A stretch of DNA of 64,000 bases, taken from Thiohalorhabdus sp. Cl-TMA (GTDB lineage: Bacteria; Pseudomonadota; Gammaproteobacteria; Thiohalorhabdales; Thiohalorhabdaceae). Where the stretch lies: positions 186,001 to 250,000 of the forward strand of contig NZ_JBGUAW010000003.1 in NCBI RefSeq assembly GCF_041821045.1, in the 5' to 3' direction. The notes under the pieces were generated by a model. The model did not search any database. It saw nothing but the letters and a program-made list of their open reading frames with translations, and was not told where the DNA came from. A program made the position numbers and the translations under genes. Of this stretch, positions 8,744 to 16,171 are shown piece by piece; the stretch's first letter is position 1, and every line of letters begins with the position of its first letter.

Positions 8744-8765
8744 CGGGCCGACGGCCTCCGGCCCG
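8744..8765 (+). terminator. Hairpin between binding-protein gene and porin gene (weak terminator or attenuator)
   Basis: A 7-bp perfect stem (8744-8750 with 8759-8765) has an 8-nt loop and starts a few bases after the stop codon. No T-run follows, so it is at most a partial terminator or an mRNA 3'-end stabiliser that would lower or separate porin expression. Confidence 0.3.
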
Positions 8766-8808
8766 GGCGAGAACCGGAATTTTCACGGATGATGGAAAAG
8801 GGATTCGC

Positions 8809-10050
8809 ATGAAGAAGAAACGGATTCTGCAGGGGGCTGCCCTCCTGCCGGGCCTCGTCGCCGCGCCCGCCATGGCGGGCGGCGCAATCGACATCGACGG
8901 GGAGAGCAGGCTGAATCTGGGGCTCTCCCTGCAGGCCCATTACCTCCGTAACGATTCCGACCTGGAAGCGGATCCCGCCAACGAAAACCGGTTCACCGTC
9001 CGGCGGGCCCGGTTCCGCCTGGGGATGCAGGTCACGGAGGAGGTCGGCGCCTTCCTGCAAACGGAATACGGCACCACCGAGGGCGGCGTGGGCGCGGAGA
9101 TGCGCCTCATCGACGCCTTCATACGGTACACACCGCATCCCTGGGCGCGGTTCTACGTGGGCGAGAACATGGCTCCCACGACCCGCCAGCATCTCACCGG
9201 CCACGGCAGCATGCTGGCCTTCGACCGCCCCGCCATCATCAACAAGGAGCTCGCCTGGGGCTCCAAGGCGAAAACGGCGCTCCAGAACAGTACCCTGCCC
9301 GGAACGGACGCGGGGCTCGGCACCAGTGCCGGGGTTCGTGACAAGGGCGTAACCCTGTTCGGCAGCGGCCCGCTGATCGGGGCGCTGTCCGCCAAGTATT
9401 ACCTGGGCGCCTACGAGGGCTCCAAGTACCGCGTCGAGGACGAGGAACGGTTCTCGGGGCGGGTCCAGGTGAATCTCGGGGACCCCGAGCCGGGTTATTA
9501 CGAAGGCTCCACCTACCTGGGCCGCAAGCGGACGGTGGCGCTGGGGGCGGCCTTCGACCGCCAGCGGGGCGTGGCCGCCGATGCCGCCGGGGATCCGGTG
9601 GACTACGCCGCGTATACCGTGGACCTGTTTTTGGAGCAGCCGCTGGGGCCGGGCAGCCTGAGCGCGGAGACCGCCTGGCAGAGCATGGAGCTGGACGGCA
9701 CCACCGGTTTTCTGTGGGAGGCAGACGACGGCCTGCCCCAGGTGCGCCTGGACGACGACGCCGTCACCGCCGAGCAGGCCGCGGGGGAGGGCTTCTACGT
9801 CCAGGCCGGATATTTCGTGCAGCAGGGCGACCGGGAAAGCCGCGGCTGGCAGCCCTGGGCCCTATACGAGGAGTGGACGAGCGAGGCGGACGGCGATGCG
9901 GGGAGCTTTACCAGTTACCGCTACGGCCTCACCTATTTCATCAAGGGCAGCCGCGCCAACATCAAGGCGGGCTACGAGGTCACCGAGCCCAGGGCGAAAG
10001 GCGCGGACACCATTACTACGGCCGGGCTCGGCTTCTTCGTCTTCTACTAG
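8809..10050 (+). CDS. Outer-membrane porin, phosphate-selective porin O/P-like
   Basis: A 413-aa protein. The ATG at 8809 is preceded by AAGGGA at 5 bases and starts a signal peptide (KKKR, hydrophobic core, cleavage after APAMAGG-like residues near 24). The mature protein shows porin alternation: RFTVRRARFRLGMQVTEEVG and a following acidic/aromatic barrel pattern. Long polar loops and a final strand ending in Phe-Val-Phe-Tyr complete it. The opening strands resemble OprO/OprP-type porins, whose name does not guarantee phosphate as substrate. It lies 72 bases after the substrate-binding gene on the same strand and probably supplies the outer-membrane entry route for the ligand of that operon. 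Confidence 0.75.
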   Translation: MKKKRILQGAALLPGLVAAPAMAGGAIDIDGESRLNLGLSLQAHYLRNDSDLEADPANENRFTVRRARFRLGMQVTEEVGAFLQTEYGTTEGGVGAEMRLIDAFIRYTPHPWARFYVGENMAPTTRQHLTGHGSMLAFDRPAIINKELAWGSKAKTALQNSTLPGTDAGLGTSAGVRDKGVTLFGSGPLIGALSAKYYLGAYEGSKYRVEDEERFSGRVQVNLGDPEPGYYEGSTYLGRKRTVALGAAFDRQRGVAADAAGDPVDYAAYTVDLFLEQPLGPGSLSAETAWQSMELDGTTGFLWEADDGLPQVRLDDDAVTAEQAAGEGFYVQAGYFVQQGDRESRGWQPWALYEEWTSEADGDAGSFTSYRYGLTYFIKGSRANIKAGYEVTEPRAKGADTITTAGLGFFVFY

Positions 10051-10106
10051 TCGCCTGAAAGCCGTCCGTCCTTGAGTGTATCGACCAAAGCGGCGGGGTG
10101 ATCGCC

Positions 10107-13055
10107 ATGAGCGAAGGGGTGAGCTACAGCTTCCGCTGTCGGGGGAGCTTTTCGGGGGAAGCGCCCAAGGTGGTCCGGTTCACGGGCACGGAGGGCATCT
10201 CCCGGCTGTACCGGTTCGTCGTCGAGCTGCGCTGGGAGGACCCCGACGTCGACCCCGCGGAGGTCCTGGACAAGCCCTGGACCCTGGAGATGAACGTGGG
10301 TGGCGAGCAGCGGGTGGTCCACGGGCTGGCCATGGGCTTCGAGGAGCTCGGGCAGGCGGGTCCCGATGCGCTGTACCGGGTGGTTCTGGTGCCGCGGCTT
10401 TGGCGGGCGACCCGGAATCCCACCAGCGGCGCATACCTGGATCAGACCGTGGAGGAGATTATCCGGGAGGTCCTCGAAGGGGATGCCGGACTCACCACGG
10501 AGGACTACGAGCTCGACCTGCAGACGGATTACCGCAAATGGGACTACCGCTGCCAGTTCGGTGAAACACCGTTCAGGTTCCTGGCTCGCCTGATGGAGCG
10601 GGAGGGGATCTATTTCTTCTTCGAGCATCCCCCCGACGGCAAGCACGAAAAGCTGGTCGTCACCGACCACCGCGGCCGTCAGCCCGAAGCCCCGGAAGAG
10701 CCGTTGACCTATGCCCCGGACCGGGGGCAGGAGGTGGACGGCTTCGGACGCCTGCTGCGCGCCTTCGTTTCCCGCCATGACCACGTCCCGGGGCAGGTGG
10801 TGGTCCAGGACCACAACCCCGATCAGCCCGCTGCGGATCCCCAGGGGGAAGGTGAGGTGGAAGGCGGGGGCGGCCAGGTGGTGTACGAATACGGCGACAG
10901 CATCCTGGATCCGGAAGAGGGCGAGCGCCTCGGGCGCGTGCGTACCGAGGAGCTGCAGTGCCGGCGCCGGCGCTTCTTCGGCGAGGGCAGCGCGGTGGGG
11001 CTGCTGGCCGGGGCGCGCTTCGCCCTGGAGGGGCATTTCCGCGAGCGCTTCAATCGCGAATTCCTGGTGACCGAGCTGGAGCACAGCGGCCACGAGCCGA
11101 GCCTGCTGGTGGCGGATTCGGAGCCGGCCGGGGAGCCGCCCTACGCGTGCAGCCTCACGGCCCTGCCCGGGGATGTCCAGTTCCGTCCGGAGCGGAGTCA
11201 CGACAAGCCCCGCTTCCACGGGTCCATGACGGCGCGGGTGGAGTCGGAGGAAAGCAGCGAGAAGTACGCCTTCATCGACGATCAGGGCCGGTACAAGATC
11301 CGCCTGCCCTTTGACCGTAAAGGGGGAGATCGGCCATCGGGCAAGGCCTCCCACTGGGTGCGGACCGCCACCCCGTACGGCGGCAAGGAGGAGGGCCTGC
11401 ACTTCCGGCTTCGGCCGAATACCGAGGTGCTGCTGACCTTCCTGGAAGGGGACCCGGACCGGCCGGTGATCTCGGGGGTCTCCTCCAACCGGGACCAGAG
11501 TGCCAGTTTGCTGGAGTCGGATCGCACCAAGCACTGGCTGCAGACGCCGGGCGGAGTGGGAATCCGGCTCACGGATTCGGAGGAAGAAAAGGGCATGGAC
11601 ACCCTGCTCTGGGCGAGCTGGCAGACCCAGGTGGGGGACTCCGGAAAGTTCACCTCCGATATCAATACCCAGGCCTATTCGCCGGACGGGCGGACCAGCG
11701 ACCCGACCCGTCCGCCGAATACCGACCCCTTCCTGCCCCGCAATCATAAGGGCGGGCTCCAGGATGACCAGAAGTCGGATCCCTGGAGTCCACAGGATTA
11801 CACGGAGAGCCCGGCGCAGTTCGAGGCCCAGGACGGCGGCGGCGCCAAGGTCCGTTACCGTTTCGTGCGGCGCAACGCCGACGAGTACCACTTCCAGGTC
11901 GGGGACAGCTTCACCTGGGGAGACGGGGACAACGAGAGCCGGGACTTCCTGTTCGGGCGGCAATACCAGATTAGCGTGGCCAGCGAGGGGAACCACGAAA
12001 AAGCGGCGCCCACGGAGTACCTGATCGATACGCTGGCGGGGCAGTCCGTCAAATCCGGCGGGATCGTGGACAAGCGCAATCTGGGTACGGATGCCGACTG
12101 GGCGGAGGTGAAGAAGCTGGCCAACGTGAATCTCGGCGCCTATGACCAGATCAACTATGTGGAGGGCAGCGTCTACGATTTCGGCGGCTATTGGGAATAC
12201 GCCATGGGCAACGGCTACGAGGAGGCCCTGTTGGCCCGGGACGGCTCCGGGGAGTGGCCGCTGAATGCGGATTGGCTGGGCAAGGCGGGAACCGAAATGC
12301 CCGCCTTCCAAAGCACCATCGGTCCGGGGAACGACGTCAACGGTAAATTCCTCAATCTGGACGGCGGCAAGACGCTGGTCTCCAGGACCGTGGATCCGTC
12401 GGAGGCGGGCGGGGTCTTCGACTATACCCAGGCCGACGTGATCGAGGTGCATCGCGGCAAGAGCGAGGAGCATCGCCAGGGATCCAGCTACGAGCTGGCC
12501 TACGACGGCGGGGGGACCCTGCGTAGCCAGGCCTGGAAGGAAGGGACGGACTACGAGGAGCAGAAGTGGGACCCCAACGGCGTGGCCTACCACTTCAAGA
12601 AGGGCTACTGCTGGGGCGGCATGGACGACTGGTTCGAGTGGAGCAACATGGCCTCCATGAGCCTCAACATGAGCCTGTCGTCCATGAGCTCGACGAATAT
12701 CTACGCGGCCAATTCCAATACTTTGAATGTCTTTGCGGGTGCGGAGAGTGAAATAACCGTAAAAGCCTCTGCCGGGTTCTCGCTTACAGCCAATGCAGCG
12801 GTCAATTTGGACCTAAATTTCAATGCCGCCGCGAATATAAATATTTTTGTTGCCTCTCTGGATGTCGCGCTCGACCTTATAAATATGCAGATCGGAGTGG
12901 AGGGGCCAGGGGTGGAGATTGATACGGAGGCGATCACTGGTGGTGTATATTTGAAGGCCCCGGGACTGGAGCTGAATTCCAATATGTTTGAGAGATCCAT
13001 CAAGGTCTTGGGGGTAAATATAGAGATGCCCTCCGCCATGGAAATTAAAGTTTGA
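10107..13055 (+). CDS. vgrG: Type VI secretion spike protein VgrG, long form (copy 1)
   Basis: A 982-aa protein. The ATG at 10107 is preferred to the GTG at 10098 because GGGG lies 8 bases upstream. Residues ~5-330 form the gp27-like VgrG base (EGISRLYRFVVELR, LPW-type segment LDKPWTLEMNVGGEQRVVHG, EREGIYFFFEH). Residues ~370-470 form the gp5-like OB domain (DDQGRYKIRLPFDRKGGDRP, LLTFLEGDPDRPVISGV). A region of about 300 residues with no recognised domain follows. A beta-repeat tail rich in Asn/Ala forms the C-terminus. The protein trimerises as the puncturing tip on the Hcp tube. From about 12721 the DNA turns markedly AT-richer, unlike the rest of the gene, so the last ~110 codons look imported. 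Stretches are identical to the next gene. Confidence 0.9.
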   Translation: MSEGVSYSFRCRGSFSGEAPKVVRFTGTEGISRLYRFVVELRWEDPDVDPAEVLDKPWTLEMNVGGEQRVVHGLAMGFEELGQAGPDALYRVVLVPRLWRATRNPTSGAYLDQTVEEIIREVLEGDAGLTTEDYELDLQTDYRKWDYRCQFGETPFRFLARLMEREGIYFFFEHPPDGKHEKLVVTDHRGRQPEAPEEPLTYAPDRGQEVDGFGRLLRAFVSRHDHVPGQVVVQDHNPDQPAADPQGEGEVEGGGGQVVYEYGDSILDPEEGERLGRVRTEELQCRRRRFFGEGSAVGLLAGARFALEGHFRERFNREFLVTELEHSGHEPSLLVADSEPAGEPPYACSLTALPGDVQFRPERSHDKPRFHGSMTARVESEESSEKYAFIDDQGRYKIRLPFDRKGGDRPSGKASHWVRTATPYGGKEEGLHFRLRPNTEVLLTFLEGDPDRPVISGVSSNRDQSASLLESDRTKHWLQTPGGVGIRLTDSEEEKGMDTLLWASWQTQVGDSGKFTSDINTQAYSPDGRTSDPTRPPNTDPFLPRNHKGGLQDDQKSDPWSPQDYTESPAQFEAQDGGGAKVRYRFVRRNADEYHFQVGDSFTWGDGDNESRDFLFGRQYQISVASEGNHEKAAPTEYLIDTLAGQSVKSGGIVDKRNLGTDADWAEVKKLANVNLGAYDQINYVEGSVYDFGGYWEYAMGNGYEEALLARDGSGEWPLNADWLGKAGTEMPAFQSTIGPGNDVNGKFLNLDGGKTLVSRTVDPSEAGGVFDYTQADVIEVHRGKSEEHRQGSSYELAYDGGGTLRSQAWKEGTDYEEQKWDPNGVAYHFKKGYCWGGMDDWFEWSNMASMSLNMSLSSMSSTNIYAANSNTLNVFAGAESEITVKASAGFSLTANAAVNLDLNFNAAANINIFVASLDVALDLINMQIGVEGPGVEIDTEAITGGVYLKAPGLELNSNMFERSIKVLGVNIEMPSAMEIKV

Positions 13056-13078
13056 GTTAATTGGTTTGAGCATTGTGC

Positions 13079-16000
13079 ATGAGTGAAAAAGTTAGCTATC
13101 GCTTCCATTGCCGAGGACGCTTCGACGGGGAGCCCCTTCAGGTGGTGCGCTTCTCCGGCACCGAGGGCATATCGCGGCTCTACCGGTTCCGCGTGGAGCT
13201 CCGCTCGGCGGACCCCGATCTGGCGCCGGAGGAGGTCCTGGACAAGCCCTGGACCCTGGAGATGAACGTGGGCGGCGAGCAGCGGGTGGTCCACGGCATC
13301 GCCTGGGGGTTCGAGGAGCTGGGGATGGCGGGCCCCGACGCGCTCTATCGGGTCACCCTGGTGCCGCGCCTGTGGCGCGCCGACCAGGGCCCCACCAGCG
13401 GCGTCTACCTTCACCAGACCGTGGCGGAAACGGTGCATGACCTGCTGGAGGAGGACGCGGGTCTCACCCGGGAGGACTACGAGCTCGACCTCCAGACGGA
13501 CTACCGCCAATGGCCCTACCGCTGCCAGTTCGGGGAAAGTCCGTTCCACTTCCTGGTGCGGCTGCTCGAGCGGGAGGGAATCTGCTTCTTTTTCGAGCAC
13601 GATCCGGAAGGCAGCCACGAGAAGCTGGTGATCACTGACCATCGGGGCCGTCAGCCCCGGGTGCCCGAGTCGGCGGTTACCTTCGCCCCCGACCGTGGGC
13701 AGGAGGTGGACGGCTACGGGCGTATCCTGCGCTCGCTGGTTTCCCACCACAATCCGGTGCCGGCGAATGTGGTGGTGCAGGACCACAACCCCGACCAGCC
13801 CGCCGTTGGGGCGCGCGGTGAAGGCATGGTGGCGGGGGGCAGCGGCGGCTCCGTGTATGAGTACGGTGACAGCGTGCTGGACCCGGAGGAAGGCGAGCGC
13901 CTCGGCCGCGTGCGGGCCGAGGCGCTGCAGTGCCGGCGCCGGCGCTTCTTCGGCGAGGGCAGCGCGGTGGGGCTGCTGGCCGGGGCGCGCTTCGCCCTGG
14001 AGGGGCATTTCCGCGAGCGCTTCAATCGCGAATTCCTGGTGACGGAGCTGGAGCACAGCGGTCACGAGCCGAGCCTGCTGGTGGTAGAGTCGGAGCCGGC
14101 CGGGGAGCCGCCCTATGCATGCAGTCTCACGGCCGTGCCCGGGGACGTCCAGTACCGCCCGGAGCGGAGTCACGACAAGCCCCGCTTCCACGGGGCCATG
14201 ACGGCATGGGTGGAGTCCGAGGAGGAGGACGCCAAGTATGCCTTCGTGGACGACCAGGGGCGCTACAAGGTGCGCCTGCCCTTCGACCGCAAAGGCGGAG
14301 ACCGGCCATCGGGCAAGGCCTCCCACTGGGTACGGACCGCCACCCCTTACGGCGGTAGAGAGGAGGGTCTGCACTTCCGGTTGCGGGCCGGGACCGAGGT
14401 GCTGCTGACCTTCCTGGAGGGGGATCCGGACCGGCCGGTGATATCCGGCGTGGCCACCAACCGCGAGCAGACCGCCAGCCAGGTGGAGGGGGACCGCACC
14501 AAGCACTGGCTGCAGACCCCCGGAGAGGTGGCCATCCGGTTCACGGATTCGGAGGAAGAGAAGGGCATGGACACCCTGCTCTGGGCGAGCTGGCAGACGC
14601 AGGTGGGGGATTCCGGAAAGTTCACCTCCGACGTCAATACCACCGCCTATGACGCGGACGCCGGCTCCGGGGCGGTGAGCCGGCCGCCCAACACCGAGCC
14701 CTTCCGGCCCCGGGACCACGCGGGCAGCCTGAGCTCGGCCTGCTACGGCGACGATGCCCGGGACATCGGGGCGAACGGCTATCCGGAGCCCGTCCAGCCC
14801 ACGGGCTATACCGACAGCCCTGCCGCCTATACCGCGGCATCCGGGGATACCAAGGTCCGCTACCGGTTCGTCCGCAGGAACGCCGATCTCTACTGCCATC
14901 TGGTGGGGGACAGCTATACCTGGGGAGGTCCGGACAACCGGGATTTCCGCTATGGGCGCTCGTTCACGGTGCATGTGGCCAACGAGTCCCACTACAAGCA
15001 AGGCCCCGCCGGAGGGGGCTGGCCCGCGGCCTCCCTGATCGCGGATTTCGAGGGGCTGTCCATCCTCGAAAGTGGCAAGGACGGCGGTCCGGGCGTCCGC
15101 GGGGCCATGAACGCCGGCGAGGACTGGGCCGAGGTCAAGCGGCACGCCAACGTGCACCTGGGCGCCTACGACACCATCAAGGCCGTGGACGGCAACGTGT
15201 ACGACTACGGCGGCAACGGCGACTACGCCCTGGGGAACGGCTACGAGGAGGCCCTGCTCGGCGCCGTCGAGGGCAGCTGGCCCCTGAACGTGGATTGGGT
15301 GAACGAGGACCCCGGGAAGATCAGCAAGGGGGATCTTCCCGATTTCCAGGCGGAGCCCGGTCCCGGCAACGACGTAACCGGCAAGCACATCGCCCTCGAC
15401 GGCGGGAAGGCGGCCATCTCCAAGACCGTGGACCCGGAGGCCACGGGCGGCGGAGCGGGGACCGGCACCAAGGTGGGCGGGGTGTTCGACTTCGTCCAGG
15501 CGGACGTGATCGCCGTCCACCGGGGGGCGGGCGAGGAGCACCGCCAGGGCCATTCCTACGAGCTGGCCTACGACAAGGAAGGCACCCTGCGCAGCCAGGC
15601 CTGGAAGGAAGGAACGGACTACGAGGAGCAGAAGTGGGACGGCAACGGCGTGGCCTACCACTTCAAGAAGGGCTACTGCTGGGGCGGCATGGACGACTGG
15701 TTCGAGTGGAGCAACATGGCCTCCATGAGCCTCAACATGAGTCTGTCGTCCATGAGCTCGACGAATATCTACGCGGCCAATTCCAATACGCTGAACGTTT
15801 TCGCCGGAGCCACCAGCGAGATCAGTGTCCACGCTTCCGCGGGCCTGGAGGTGGACCTCCAGGTCGCCGCGAAGCTGGCGATGGAATTCAACGCGGCGGT
15901 GGCCCTGAATATTTCCGCGAAGGCCCTGGAGATCGACCTGAACGCCGCCAACGGGGAGCTCGAGGTCGCGGGCTATGCTGCCCACCTGTACATGGAAAAC

Positions 16001-16117
16001 GGCCACTTCAAGATGCGAACCCCGTTCCTGGCCATCGACACGGAGCAGGGCCACCTGGACCTGAAGCTCGCCGGATTCAATCTGAAAACCTTCAGCGGGA
16101 TCCACCTTGCTAGCTGA
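13079..16117 (+). CDS. vgrG: Type VI secretion spike protein VgrG, long form (copy 2)
   Basis: A 1012-aa paralogue of the preceding gene, 23 bases downstream. The ATG at 13079 aligns with the start of copy 1 (MSEKVSYRFHCRG versus MSEGVSYSFRCRG); its ribosome site is weak (GAG 8 bases upstream). It has the same order: gp27-like base, OB domain, an unassigned middle of ~330 residues, and a beta-repeat tail. A 120-nt block (13924-14043) is identical to 10952-11071, and a second block (15643-15788) is identical but for one base, showing recent exchange. After 15789 the two tails differ completely, and this one has the normal GC content. Differing tails on a shared body suggest each spike carries different cargo or tip partners. 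Confidence 0.9.
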   Translation: MSEKVSYRFHCRGRFDGEPLQVVRFSGTEGISRLYRFRVELRSADPDLAPEEVLDKPWTLEMNVGGEQRVVHGIAWGFEELGMAGPDALYRVTLVPRLWRADQGPTSGVYLHQTVAETVHDLLEEDAGLTREDYELDLQTDYRQWPYRCQFGESPFHFLVRLLEREGICFFFEHDPEGSHEKLVITDHRGRQPRVPESAVTFAPDRGQEVDGYGRILRSLVSHHNPVPANVVVQDHNPDQPAVGARGEGMVAGGSGGSVYEYGDSVLDPEEGERLGRVRAEALQCRRRRFFGEGSAVGLLAGARFALEGHFRERFNREFLVTELEHSGHEPSLLVVESEPAGEPPYACSLTAVPGDVQYRPERSHDKPRFHGAMTAWVESEEEDAKYAFVDDQGRYKVRLPFDRKGGDRPSGKASHWVRTATPYGGREEGLHFRLRAGTEVLLTFLEGDPDRPVISGVATNREQTASQVEGDRTKHWLQTPGEVAIRFTDSEEEKGMDTLLWASWQTQVGDSGKFTSDVNTTAYDADAGSGAVSRPPNTEPFRPRDHAGSLSSACYGDDARDIGANGYPEPVQPTGYTDSPAAYTAASGDTKVRYRFVRRNADLYCHLVGDSYTWGGPDNRDFRYGRSFTVHVANESHYKQGPAGGGWPAASLIADFEGLSILESGKDGGPGVRGAMNAGEDWAEVKRHANVHLGAYDTIKAVDGNVYDYGGNGDYALGNGYEEALLGAVEGSWPLNVDWVNEDPGKISKGDLPDFQAEPGPGNDVTGKHIALDGGKAAISKTVDPEATGGGAGTGTKVGGVFDFVQADVIAVHRGAGEEHRQGHSYELAYDKEGTLRSQAWKEGTDYEEQKWDGNGVAYHFKKGYCWGGMDDWFEWSNMASMSLNMSLSSMSSTNIYAANSNTLNVFAGATSEISVHASAGLEVDLQVAAKLAMEFNAAVALNISAKALEIDLNAANGELEVAGYAAHLYMENGHFKMRTPFLAIDTEQGHLDLKLAGFNLKTFSGIHLAS

Positions 16118-16171
16118 TCCGGCAACCCGGTACGTGCGGCGGGGAGCGGGGCGCTTGCCCGGCGGGGCGCC

